DNA of 42,220 nucleotides from Gammaproteobacteria bacterium (GCA_002700775.1 PAEL01000064.1:1-42220), one strand, 5' to 3'; positions 1-9,345 are shown, counted from the first letter of the stretch. Numbers and translations: made by a program. Notes: generated by a model from the sequence alone, not told the origin.

Positions 1-27
1 AAATTAAAGATGGCTTAAAGGAAACCA

Positions 28-642
28 ATGATTATACTTCATCACCTTCGAATCGGCCGCTCCCTTTTTTGTGCCTGGCTCTTAGAGGAGCTACACCTTG
101 AATATGAGCCTAAAGAATATTTTCGGAATCTGAAAACCTTTCGCTCTCAAGACGACCTCAAAGCTGTCCACCCCCTGGGGAAATCGCCCGTTATTGAAGA
201 CGGAAGCTTAATGTTGTCAGAATCAAGCGCGATTACGACTTACCTGATAGAGAAATATGATCCTGAAAACAAACTTCATCCGTGTCGTAAACAAATTAAT
301 AGCTGGGCAAAGTTTACTCAGTGGCTCCATTATCCGGAAGGATCAGTGTTCGCCCCACTTCTCATAGATATGTTGCTTCAAAGAACCAACGACAGCTCGC
401 GGAGACTTAATGAGTTTAGTGCGAGCGAAATAAATTTACATTTTGATTATATTCAAGAGCAATTAGGCAATAACAATTACATACTAGGAGAATTTACAGC
501 AGCTGACATAGGTATTGCTTATGTTGTCGAGGTTGCAGACAAGGGGAAACATTTAGCACAATATCCTGTGCTGCTAAATTACCTAACCCGCTGCAAAAAT
601 CGAACTGCATTTCAAAAAGCGAAACTACGCGTAGCAGAGTAG
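28..642 (+). CDS. Glutathione S-transferase family protein
   Basis: 204 aa; thioredoxin-fold N-terminus with 'HPLGKSPVIEDGSLMLSESSAITTYLIEKY', typical of GST N-terminal domains; helical C-terminal half. Confidence 0.88.
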   Translation: MIILHHLRIGRSLFCAWLLEELHLEYEPKEYFRNLKTFRSQDDLKAVHPLGKSPVIEDGSLMLSESSAITTYLIEKYDPENKLHPCRKQINSWAKFTQWLHYPEGSVFAPLLIDMLLQRTNDSSRRLNEFSASEINLHFDYIQEQLGNNNYILGEFTAADIGIAYVVEVADKGKHLAQYPVLLNYLTRCKNRTAFQKAKLRVAE

Positions 643-644
643 AA

Positions 645-668
645 GGCTTTGGCTTTGGCTTTGGCTTT
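645..668. repeat. Short tandem repeat (GGCTTT)x4
   Basis: Read directly: ggctttggctttggctttggcttt just after the GST stop codon. Confidence 0.9.
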
Positions 669-701
669 GGATTCAAGCCTCTGCTTATAGATTACCTTTA
701 C

Positions 702-1544
702 CTATATATGCGCAAAAAAAGCAGCCACATGTGCAGCCAAAAGGTCAGGATGTTCAAGAGGGAGAAGGTGACCGCTCTCTTCAATTTCAACAAACTGATG
801 CGCGGGGGCCTTCAATTTCCATTTTTTCCAGGCAGAAGCCGGAAGAGTATTCGAGTTGGCCCCTTTAAAACCAATGACCGGCATCCGTAACTCACCTAAT
901 AACGGCCAAACATTTTGAACCAGCGCATAGCAACGCGCTTCCCACTCTTTACTGAAGCGCAGATATGCACGCCCATTTTGAATATATGTACCATTCTCTA
1001 CATACTGCCACAGAGCTTCGTCAGAAAAATTCTTGAACACGCGCTTAGGCCTAAAATGATCGAATGCTAAATCCCTATTATCCCAATTATCCGTGCGATT
1101 TAATGCGCGTCGCATTGGGGGAACTCGACTAGGAAACCACTTGGCAACAATATTCAAAGCAAATTGCGCTATCTTCGGCAAAAGAACCGGCTCAACCAGC
1201 GCCATCGCTCGGTAGCAGTTGGGCCTGTGCTTGGCAGCCATCATCAATGCTGAGCCGCCCATTGAATGACCCAAAGCGAATATTGGCTCATTAAAAAAAT
1301 CAATGACTTTTACAATATCCTGACTCATCACATCCCAGCTTAAAAAATCGTTCGGATTACCACCTCTCAAAGGGCGATGTTCAATACCAAAAACTCGAAA
1401 ATTTTTAGATAGCTTACTTAAGAGTTGAGAGTAAACCCGGGGCGGATAACCATTCGCATGCGAAAAAAGCAGAATAGGGCCCTCGCCCCCAAAATCAGCA
1501 AGCTCGATTCCATCTACCAAAAAAAGTTCAGCTCCTTTTTCCAC
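702..1544 (-). CDS. Alpha/beta hydrolase
   Basis: 280 aa; 'ALGHSMGGSALM' nucleophile elbow (GHSMGG), C-terminal 'ESGHLLPLEHPDLLA' catalytic His context. Confidence 0.88.
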   Translation of the reverse strand: MEKGAELFLVDGIELADFGGEGPILLFSHANGYPPRVYSQLLSKLSKNFRVFGIEHRPLRGGNPNDFLSWDVMSQDIVKVIDFFNEPIFALGHSMGGSALMMAAKHRPNCYRAMALVEPVLLPKIAQFALNIVAKWFPSRVPPMRRALNRTDNWDNRDLAFDHFRPKRVFKNFSDEALWQYVENGTYIQNGRAYLRFSKEWEARCYALVQNVWPLLGELRMPVIGFKGANSNTLPASAWKKWKLKAPAHQFVEIEESGHLLPLEHPDLLAAHVAAFFAHI

Positions 1545-1733
1545 AAATCACCTACCTCTTAAACATCTCTCGTGAGTGTATTTTTTATAAGCCCTTGCCC
1601 CAAGGGGTCAATCATATCTATTCAAACAATTAAATCCCCGAATCACATATATTTACCGCAGTCACTCTGCTCGTGTTAGAGTAGTCGCGTATATAAAAAT
1701 GTTAGTCAATTATAACCTCGAAAGGAACACCTT

Positions 1734-2186
1734 TTGGAAATACATATCTATTATTGGTATTGGATCGTTTTCGGAATCTCCCTCATGCTTTCCGAAATTT
1801 TCATAGGGTCTTTTTTTATTTTTTGGTTTGGGGCATCGGCAACCGCTGTTGGCGTTGTCTTAATCTTGATCCCACAGCTTTCACTTACGACGCAACTAAT
1901 ATCTTGGACAATACTTTCTTTAGTTTTTATCGTAGCTTGGTTCAAACTTTTTAAACCTTTATCAATTGACAAGACAAAAGCCGGTCTTTCGCGTGAAGCT
2001 TTGATTGGAGAAGTTGGCCAAATCATCAGCACGCCGACATCAGAAAAAAATGGTATCGTAAGATTCCCTGTGCCCCTCCTCGGTGCAAACGAATGGGAGG
2101 TCATCTCTCAAGAGGAACTTACAGTCGGAGATAGGGTTAAGGTCACAGAAGTCTCTGGGAATTCTCTGATAGTTGCTCGAGCATGA
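1734..2186 (+). CDS. NfeD family protein (short, membrane + OB-fold)
   Basis: 150 aa, TM-rich N-terminus and C-terminal 'GEVGQIIS...GANEWEVISQEELTVGDRVKVTEVSGNSLIVARA'; TTG start; followed by an SPFH gene, the usual NfeD partner. Confidence 0.85.
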   Translation: MEIHIYYWYWIVFGISLMLSEIFIGSFFIFWFGASATAVGVVLILIPQLSLTTQLISWTILSLVFIVAWFKLFKPLSIDKTKAGLSREALIGEVGQIISTPTSEKNGIVRFPVPLLGANEWEVISQEELTVGDRVKVTEVSGNSLIVARA

Positions 2187-2254
2187 GCCGGCAAGACAAT
2201 TTTATTGACTACTTTAACTTAAGTTTTTAACGCTAAATCTAAAAAGGGAAAACC

Positions 2255-3103
2255 ATGGAACCCGCAATCATTTTACCCCTAGCGATCTTAATTTTTGTCC
2301 TTGTTACCGTCGGCAAAGGTGTGAGGCAGGTGCCCCAAGGAAACAAGTGGGTCGTGCAACGCCTCGGCAAATATCATTGCTCGCTAAACCCAGGGCTGAA
2401 TTTTCTTGTTCCTTATATAGACAGCATAGCATACAAAGTCACGACCAAAGATATCGTGCTCAATATTCCTTCTCAAGAGGTAATAACGCGAGATAACGCG
2501 GTCATAATGACCAATGCGGTCGCCTATATAAATATTGTCTCACCGGAAAAAGCGGTATACGGCGTAGAGGACTATGAGCTTGCGATTCAAACCCTGGTAC
2601 AAACGTCTTTGCGAAGCATTATTGGCGAAATGAGTTTAGACGATGCGTTGTCTTCCCGGGATCACATCAAAGCTAAGCTAAAAACAGCAATATCAAACGA
2701 TATCGCAGATTGGGGAATAACATTAAAAACAGTAGAAATTCAAGACATAAATCCATCAGGCACAATGCAAAAAGCCATGGAAGAACAGGCAGCCGCAGAA
2801 CGCGCTAGAAGAGCAACAGTTACTAGAGCTGATGGAGAAAAAGAGGCCGCGATTTTGCAAGCGGAAGGAAAACTCGAAGCCTCTAGGAGGGAAGCTGAGG
2901 CTCAAGTAGTTCTCGCAGAAGCAAGCCAAAAATCTATTACCCTGGTAACAGAAGCAATTGGAGATCGAGAGACTCCTTTAGTCTACCTACTAGGGGAAAA
3001 ATACATAGCTTCGTTACAGAGTTTATCGGACTCCGATAACAGCAAGTTCGTGGTTTTTCCTGCGGACATACCGGCGGCAATTAAGGGACTGATGGGACGC
3101 TAA
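2255..3103 (+). CDS. SPFH/stomatin-like (paraslipin/QmcA-type) protein
   Basis: 282 aa; 'RQVPQGNKWVVQRLGKYHCSLNPGLNFLVPYIDSIAYKV', 'AMEEQAAAERARRATVTRADGEKEAAILQAEGKLEASRREAEAQ'. Confidence 0.9.
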   Translation: MEPAIILPLAILIFVLVTVGKGVRQVPQGNKWVVQRLGKYHCSLNPGLNFLVPYIDSIAYKVTTKDIVLNIPSQEVITRDNAVIMTNAVAYINIVSPEKAVYGVEDYELAIQTLVQTSLRSIIGEMSLDDALSSRDHIKAKLKTAISNDIADWGITLKTVEIQDINPSGTMQKAMEEQAAAERARRATVTRADGEKEAAILQAEGKLEASRREAEAQVVLAEASQKSITLVTEAIGDRETPLVYLLGEKYIASLQSLSDSDNSKFVVFPADIPAAIKGLMGR

Positions 3104-3198
3104 CGAACGAATGTCGCCGGCTTAAATTGCGAAAAAAAGGTGGTAAAGCCGACTACGAATGTTGGACTTTAATTCCGAAATATAAAATCACTATTCGC

Positions 3199-5316
3199 TC
3201 AAAAATTTCCACTTACTCGAAGTGCGACGACACGTCCGTCATTCCAACACCGATTTTCAATTTCTTCCAGAATTTGAGCTGAGATCTTCCCTAGAAAACG
3301 TCTACGTTCACGGCACTGTGTGTTGTCCGTATGGTTCCGAGAGAAAAGGCGATAAGTTAACCCTCTCGAATCGACAAATTGGGCGTAAAGTGAGACATAC
3401 GGGTCCCCCCCACGAATTTCAATATCATCTACATCGTAACGCATAATATTTCCCTCGAAGCGGTTGCTCCAATTGCCGCCATACGTTATTCCGCTTGCCG
3501 GCATATCATGCCTAAAACCAAAATTTAAGCGACCTCGGTCGTAATCTCGAAAGCGTCTATTAATACCAAGAAGTGGGTCTGTGATGTTCGAATCCTTCAC
3601 CTCGAGATTTGCGGTCAATTGAAGGTTTGGAAGGCCAAGCATCCTCATTCTCAGGCTAGCATTGGCTGTTAAACCATACATGTCTCCTTTCCCAATATTT
3701 CCATTCGTTGATTGAGGATTATCTTCATCAACCGTCACATCAATCCTTTCAATCCTGTCGTTGTGAACATGGTAATAAGCTCCGACATCCACCGCCCCGA
3801 CATCGTTAGGCAGTCGATATTCTCCTCTCGTCTCATAAACCCATCCCCACTCCTGTCGCAAGTCGTCGTTACCACTTTGCACATTTGAATCTAGATCTGA
3901 GTCCTCATTCGCGACAAAATCGTTGAAGCTGAGCTGCATTACAAACTTTCTTACCCGCGCGCTAAGCTGTATTTGAGGCGTAAGATCAAATCGCAAATCA
4001 AAAGTTGGTTTAAAGAATCCAAAGTCCCTGGATTTGTTGACTTCGCCCCACTGACTAATTTCAGAGGCCTCGTAAAGCAATGAGGTTTCTAGAGACATTT
4101 TGTCGCTGAAGACATAGTTATGAATTAAAAATGGCTCATAACGGATTTCCTCAACGGTTGAGTTCGCATTTTTGATGTTCTGCCTCACCAACCCTCTTAG
4201 GCTAGGATCACTCGTCCCGTCCCCGGACAATCCCAGAGCGATGCCGGATTCAAGGGTGGTCTGCGCTCGCTCAACACCTAACTCAATATCCTGCCCAAAA
4301 AACATTTCAGTTGTATAAGAACCACGGACGATGCGCTCTTCAGTGACGTAGGTTCGATCAAGGAAAAGGTTTAACGTTTCAGCGCCGTCATCGGCAATAT
4401 TATTGCGAGCTCGGATCTGATCGTCATTGCGCTGATTAGCAATGAATAAAAACTTCAGCCGATCGCCATTTACGCGATTCAACTCGTAATCGCCTCCCAC
4501 TTCCCAGTTGTTTCTTTCCCCACCCTGATCTTCCCTCTGAACGGTTACGACATTCGGATCGCTTCTTACGTTGGTGATCTTCCGGAAAACTTCTGTGGGA
4601 TTGTCATCTTCTCGGTAAAGCGCATTAAGGCGCGCACTGGAAAAATCGTTAATTTCGTAATCCAGATTGGCGCTTAAATTGTAATTGGTTTGGTCTCTAA
4701 TTCTATCCTCTCGGATATAGTCGTTATCAGAATAATCCGCGAGCACGCTGTGCTCTTTTCTAACCTGATTCTCGTAGCGCGGATCGATTTCCCCGCTCAA
4801 TACAAAACCAAGCTGTCCCGCTTTCCCGCTAAGAGCTACAGAACCGCCGGGCTTACGCTCCTGGTCGGCATAGCTCTCCATATTGATTTCATAATTCACT
4901 GCTGTTGAGGACAGCTCTTCAAAAAGAACTACATTAACAATCTGGCCGCTTCCCCGCACGTCGAGTTCTCCGGACGTTCCGCGAATTATTTCTATATAAT
5001 TTACCTGCTGTGCAGTGATTCGTTGCAGCTGTTGCCCCGTTGCGTTGCTCTTTCCCGCAGCTCTCTTTCCGTTAATGATGATTTCACTACTTCCGCCACT
5101 ACCGAATCCTCGGCCGCCACTGCCGCCGCCGGACCGACCTCTTGAAGAGGTCTGTACGCCCGGTATCCTGTACACCATGTCTTGAGCTGTCATGGGATTA
5201 AAGTCAACAAAATATTCAGCTGGATATCTTATGGTGCTCTCATCACCGACGTTGTCCTGCGCGTTTGCAGATTCTATAAAACTAGCGATAACGAGACACC
5301 AAATGAGAGGTTGCAT
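3199..5316 (-). CDS. TonB-dependent receptor plug domain-containing outer membrane protein
   Basis: ORF runs to 5457, but the signal peptide 'MQPLIWCLVIASFIESANAQ' and an SD-like GAGGGGA support a start at 5316; plug 'YRIPGVQTSSRGRSGGGSGGRGFGSGGSSEIIINGKR'; beta-barrel body ending in Phe. Confidence 0.85.
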   Translation of the reverse strand: MQPLIWCLVIASFIESANAQDNVGDESTIRYPAEYFVDFNPMTAQDMVYRIPGVQTSSRGRSGGGSGGRGFGSGGSSEIIINGKRAAGKSNATGQQLQRITAQQVNYIEIIRGTSGELDVRGSGQIVNVVLFEELSSTAVNYEINMESYADQERKPGGSVALSGKAGQLGFVLSGEIDPRYENQVRKEHSVLADYSDNDYIREDRIRDQTNYNLSANLDYEINDFSSARLNALYREDDNPTEVFRKITNVRSDPNVVTVQREDQGGERNNWEVGGDYELNRVNGDRLKFLFIANQRNDDQIRARNNIADDGAETLNLFLDRTYVTEERIVRGSYTTEMFFGQDIELGVERAQTTLESGIALGLSGDGTSDPSLRGLVRQNIKNANSTVEEIRYEPFLIHNYVFSDKMSLETSLLYEASEISQWGEVNKSRDFGFFKPTFDLRFDLTPQIQLSARVRKFVMQLSFNDFVANEDSDLDSNVQSGNDDLRQEWGWVYETRGEYRLPNDVGAVDVGAYYHVHNDRIERIDVTVDEDNPQSTNGNIGKGDMYGLTANASLRMRMLGLPNLQLTANLEVKDSNITDPLLGINRRFRDYDRGRLNFGFRHDMPASGITYGGNWSNRFEGNIMRYDVDDIEIRGGDPYVSLYAQFVDSRGLTYRLFSRNHTDNTQCRERRRFLGKISAQILEEIENRCWNDGRVVALRVSGNF

Positions 5317-5651
5317 TCCCCTCAAAGCCAAGGCAAATTTTGATCTAAGTAATTCATCTGATAAAGTCATGAGATCTCTGGACCTAAAATCCGATAAGTA
5401 GCAATACCGCAATGTCATGAAGTCATATCTTACGGTGCATAATGTCAAAACCCTCAAAAAGCAATCCGCAGATACGCGTCAGAGGCAAGAGTTGACATAA
5501 CAACGTCAATTATAGGCTAATAGATTATCGGCGTTTGTTACAAATTGTAGAGAAAACACAGAATTACAGGCTTTAAAGCTCACTTGTAATCAAAGCAGCT
5601 GATGCGAGATTGAACGCCCCAGTCTACAATTTTATTAACTGGTTACAAGTA

Positions 5652-5945
5652 ATGCTAACGAAGCTCAAAAACGGTAAATTTGGATTAGCCAGCTCTTATT
5701 GGGCTGCCTATGTTTTTGGGGCGTCACTTTTCTTTATTTTCGGCAGCAGAGCCGTAGATAATGGTCAGTGGCTCCTTTATTTCGTCATCATGACTGGAAT
5801 GATGATCTACACAATGCTTCTCATCATTGGCGTTCGAGCGAATTACAAAGGCCGACAGTTATGGAAAGTAATGTCTCGCACGTCCTCGGTTTTTATGATT
5901 ACGAATATCCTAGTCGGAATTTGTACCCTTGGGTTCGTATACTGA
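5652..5945 (+). CDS. Small multi-spanning membrane protein, unknown function
   Basis: 97 aa from the internal ATG at 5652 (ORF 5610-5945); about three hydrophobic segments; 50 nt upstream of the thioredoxin-like gene. Confidence 0.6.
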   Translation: MLTKLKNGKFGLASSYWAAYVFGASLFFIFGSRAVDNGQWLLYFVIMTGMMIYTMLLIIGVRANYKGRQLWKVMSRTSSVFMITNILVGICTLGFVY

Positions 5946-5995
5946 GGTAAAGATTTCCTATAGTGATAATCAACCCCCAACGGGAGCTAAGAAAA

Positions 5996-7447
5996 ATGAG
6001 TGATCAATTGTCACCCGACACCCGAAGTTATAAATTGTTCGTGAAAAAAGACTGTCCAACATGCGAGTTAATCACTTCAACGACCGAGGTAATTTCAGCA
6101 GCCTTAGGCGACAGAATTAAAATCTTCGTCCAAGATGACCCAAGCTTCTTATCTCACTTACCGAACACCGTGGATGACTCCGAGCTGAAATCTTCTTACA
6201 AAGACGATATAACAATCGTTCCAACAATAACGATAGAGGGTCACCCTGAAGTCCGAATCGAGGGCTGGGATCGTGCTGCTTGGCAAAAGTTTTTTAAAGA
6301 GGAAAATGCTGTCCCCGAGATCGGTGTTGGCTTACCTAATCATAAACCCGGATGTGGATCTAAGACTCTCGACGTAGGAATGTCAGAAAAACTAAAACTT
6401 CGATATGCAGACCCATGCGAAGCTCGAAAAATTGACCTTTCAGATGATGAGGATGATATAGAATGTTGCTTCGAGCGAGGTTGGACTGATGGTCTGCCCG
6501 TTGTTCCTCCGACCCCACTTCGCGTCGTGAGAATGCTCGCAGGGACAGACCGAGATCCGTCAGATGTGATTGGAAACATACCGCCAGATAATTCGCCTTT
6601 AAATATCGAAAAACTAGCGATAAATGCTGTAATGGCAGGGTGCAAACCAGAATATATGCCGCTGGTTATTGCGTCCGTTGAAGCAGCTCTGCAAGAAAAA
6701 TTTTGTATGCATGGGTTGCTGTGTACTACCTACTTTTCTTCGCCAGTGATGATCATAAACGGACCGGTAGCCAAGCACTTGAATATTAACTCCGGAGTTA
6801 ATGCGCTTGGCCAAGGGCGTAGAGCCAACGCGACGATTGGACGGACCCTACAATTAATTATTCGTAACATAGGTGGTGGCGTTCCGGGAGGCATCGACAG
6901 AGCCGTCATGGGTAACCCAGGAAAATATACTTATTGCTTCGCAGAAGATGAGAGCCAAAAAGACTGGCCCACACTTGCGGAAGACCAGGGCTACGATCGC
7001 GGCAAATCGGTTATAAGCTTATTTGCTGGAGAGGGCTTGCAACCGATCTTAGATCAGCAATCGCGCAACCCGGACTCCTTGTCAAAAAGCATGGCCAATA
7101 GCCTAAGGGCAGTTGTGAACACCAAGCTTTATGGACTGGCCGACGCAATTTTAATCGTATGCCCAGAACACAGACGAGTTTTTCGACAAGCCGGGTGGAA
7201 AAAATCAGACCTTCATGAGGCTATCTCAAAACACTTACTTATACCAGGAACTGCAATAGCTCGGGGCGTCGATGGTATTGCCGAGGGCATGCCAGAAAAG
7301 CTTAAAGATAGGACACTCGCTAAATTTAGACCAGGTGGTTTACATATTGTGACAACCGGCGGAACCGCTGGAATGTTCTCCGCCATAATCAGCGGATGGG
7401 TAGCATCTGGGGAACGAGGGAGCCAGCTTGTTTCTCAAATACTTTAA
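5996..7447 (+). CDS. Thioredoxin/glutaredoxin-like N-terminal domain fused to an uncharacterised 'ERGWTDGLPVVPPT..AGTDRDP' domain; probable redox partner of the UGSC selenoprotein
   Basis: ATG at 5996 preceded by GGGAG (ORF extends to GTG 5963); 'YKLFVKKDCPTCELI' CxxC active-site-like motif; further Cys motifs 'PGCGS', 'DPC', 'ECC'; long Gly-rich C-terminal domain; immediately upstream of the UGSC ORF. Confidence 0.75.
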   Translation: MSDQLSPDTRSYKLFVKKDCPTCELITSTTEVISAALGDRIKIFVQDDPSFLSHLPNTVDDSELKSSYKDDITIVPTITIEGHPEVRIEGWDRAAWQKFFKEENAVPEIGVGLPNHKPGCGSKTLDVGMSEKLKLRYADPCEARKIDLSDDEDDIECCFERGWTDGLPVVPPTPLRVVRMLAGTDRDPSDVIGNIPPDNSPLNIEKLAINAVMAGCKPEYMPLVIASVEAALQEKFCMHGLLCTTYFSSPVMIINGPVAKHLNINSGVNALGQGRRANATIGRTLQLIIRNIGGGVPGGIDRAVMGNPGKYTYCFAEDESQKDWPTLAEDQGYDRGKSVISLFAGEGLQPILDQQSRNPDSLSKSMANSLRAVVNTKLYGLADAILIVCPEHRRVFRQAGWKKSDLHEAISKHLLIPGTAIARGVDGIAEGMPEKLKDRTLAKFRPGGLHIVTTGGTAGMFSAIISGWVASGERGSQLVSQIL

Positions 7448-7499
7448 CCGAATCATCAAGGATTATAGTATGCTGTCAGGTGAAAAAAGGAGAAGAGTT

Positions 7500-8018
7500 A
7501 TGCAAAGCCCACTACTGGATCCAACCTCTGAGCTTAAGCCACCAAGCAAAGAGCTTCTTCCTCGTTTAACCACGTTGAAAGATAAAACCGTCGGACTAAT
7601 CGATATTTCCAAGCCCAGAGGCAAGGAATTCCTTGATCAAGTAGAGTTACAACTTATTTCAGCAGGTGCGAAGGTAGTACGATACATCAAACCCACGTTC
7701 GCTAGGACTGCGCCTGTTGAACTCAAGCAACAAATTAGCGTCGAATGCGATGCTGTTATTCAAGGCTTAGCCGACTGAGGATCATGTACCTCGTGCAGTT
7801 TGCATGACATCATTGATTTAGAAGACCGCGGTCTTCCAGGTGGTTTCGTAGCCTCCAGTGAGTTTATTGAAGCCGCAGAAGCTCAGGCAAATTCATTAGG
7901 CTTAAGTCCCAAAGGAGTATATGTACCGCATCCGATTCAAGATAGGAGTGACGAGGAAATGGTGGAGCTTGCAAAAAATGCGTCCGAACAAATTACCGCA
8001 CTTATTTGCGAATCATAA
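7500..8018 (+). CDS. UGSC family selenoprotein (in-frame TGA = Sec at codon 93), 172 aa
   Basis: ORFs 7428-7778 and 7800-8018 are in the same frame; between them TGA GGA TCA TGT ACC TCG TGC AGT TTG gives U-G-S-C-T-S-C-S-L. Start ATG 7500 preceded by AAAGGAGAAGAGTT (alternative ATG 7470). Confidence 0.88.
7779..7811 (+). promoter_or_regulatory. Candidate bacterial SECIS stem-loop directly downstream of the UGA
   Basis: Hand-paired: GAT-CATGTA (7780-7788) with TGCATG-(AC)-ATC (7801-7811); C7790-G7798 and T7791-A7797 close an apical CGUGC loop containing G. Not computationally folded. Confidence 0.45.
7821..7836. repeat. Perfect 16-nt palindrome GAAGACCGCGGTCTTC inside the UGSC coding region
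   Basis: Read directly; 43 nt after the TGA; could form a second hairpin. Confidence 0.85.
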
Positions 8019-8112
8019 CCACAGCAACTGCACCCTGAGAAATCGACATCCCGACGAACGTGGTGTCTAAAATTAACTAAACTTACATAAACGAGTTTTC
8101 GGAGAAAAAAGC

Positions 8113-9297
8113 ATGACAAGAGAAGCAGTAATCGTATCGACCGCACGCACCCCTATCGGTAAAGCCTACCGCGGTGCATTTAACGACACCGACGCCCCTA
8201 CTCTTGGAGGCCATGTGATAGCTGCGGCGGTTCAACGTGCAGGTGTGGATCCGAACGAAATTGACGATGTAGTGATAGGTTGCGCAATGCAGCAAGGTTC
8301 ATCAGGCTATAATATTGGGCGGACCGCCGGAGTTGCCGCAGGTCTGCCAAATTCTGTATCGGGCATGAGCATCGATCGTCAGTGTGCCTCAGGAATGATG
8401 GCGATTGCTACTGCCGCCAAGCAAGTGATTGTAGACGGCATGCCAATTGTCGTCGGAGGGGGATTAGAATCAATAAGCCTTGTACAAAACGAGCATCGTA
8501 ATGCTTACCGAGCTCAAGATCCTAATGTTTTAAAAAACGCTTCAGACGCTTATATTTCCATGCTTGAAACGGCCGAGATCGTTGCCAAACGTTACAATGT
8601 TTCCAGGGATGCCCAAGATGAGTACTCGCTGCAAAGCCAGCAACGTACCGCAGCTGCTCAGGCCGCGGGAAAGTTCGATGATGAAATCGTTCCTCTTCCC
8701 TCAAAAATGTTATTTGTAGACAAGGAAACAAAACAGCAAAGCACTCACGACGCTATGCTTGAAAAGGACGAGGGCAACAGACCGACAACAACACTTGAAG
8801 GGCTCAAAGGATTGAAACCAGTTATTGAAGGCGGAGTAATCACTGCCGGAAATGCGAGTCAGCTGTCGGATGGCGCTTCTGCTTCAATTGTAATGGATAG
8901 CAAACTAGCTGAACAAAGGGGCCTGCAACCACTAGGGGCTTATCGAGGCATGTCAGTAGCTGGCCTTGGCGCCGACGAAATGGGCATCGGACCAGTTTTT
9001 GCGATCCCTAAATTACTGGAACGAAATAACTTAAAGATGGACGACATTGGCCTCTGGGAGCTCAATGAAGCTTTTGCGGTACAAGTTATTTATTGCAGAG
9101 ATCAACTCGGGATACCTGATGAGCTCTTGAATGTTAACGGAGGGGCTATTTCCATCGGTCACCCCTACGGCATGAGTGGGGCTAGAATGGTTGGACATGC
9201 TCTCATAGAGGGGAAACGACGAGGAGCAAAATACGTTGTTTGCACTATGTGTGTCGGCGGAGGCATGGGCGCTGCTGGCTTATTTGAGGTTTACTAA
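8113..9297 (+). CDS. Acetyl-CoA acetyltransferase / thiolase
   Basis: 394 aa; '[15 protein letters not shown]' active Cys region, '[20 protein letters not shown]' and '[15 protein letters not shown]' C-terminus. Confidence 0.94.
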   Translation: MTREAVIVSTARTPIGKAYRGAFNDTDAPTLGGHVIAAAVQRAGVDPNEIDDVVIGCAMQQGSSGYNIGRTAGVAAGLPNSVSGMSIDRQCASGMMAIATAAKQVIVDGMPIVVGGGLESISLVQNEHRNAYRAQDPNVLKNASDAYISMLETAEIVAKRYNVSRDAQDEYSLQSQQRTAAAQAAGKFDDEIVPLPSKMLFVDKETKQQSTHDAMLEKDEGNRPTTTLEGLKGLKPVIEGGVITAGNASQLSDGASASIVMDSKLAEQRGLQPLGAYRGMSVAGLGADEMGIGPVFAIPKLLERNNLKMDDIGLWELNEAFAVQVIYCRDQLGIPDELLNVNGGAISIGHPYGMSGARMVGHALIEGKRRGAKYVVCTMCVGGGMGAAGLFEVY

Positions 9298-9317
9298 ACG
9301 GAAACCAGCTGTGAGTG

Positions 9318-9345
9318 GCACTGCTAATTCTTAAGTTGGCAGTGC
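9318..9345. terminator. Hairpin between convergent genes, terminator-like but without a strong U-tract
   Basis: GCACTGCTAA-TTCTTAAG-TTGGCAGTGC: 10-bp stem (one G-U) with an 8-nt loop, 3' of the thiolase and overlapping the 3' end of the opposing ORF. Confidence 0.5.

Noticed and set aside
494-676. 60-aa minus ORF 'MNPKPKPKPKPSTLL...'
   Set aside because: Low-complexity PK repeat is the antisense translation of the GGCTTT tandem repeat; overlaps the GST gene.
5061-5160. Gly-rich segment of the TonB-dependent receptor as a possible repeat element
   Set aside because: Common Gly-rich loop of plug domains (GRSGGGSGGRGFGSGG); ordinary coding low complexity.
7428-7778. Stand-alone 116-aa protein ending at TGA 7778, plus a separate 72-aa ORF at 7800
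   Set aside because: Same frame, with a UGSC motif across the TGA; the second ORF's TTG start has no SD. Treated as one Sec-containing CDS.
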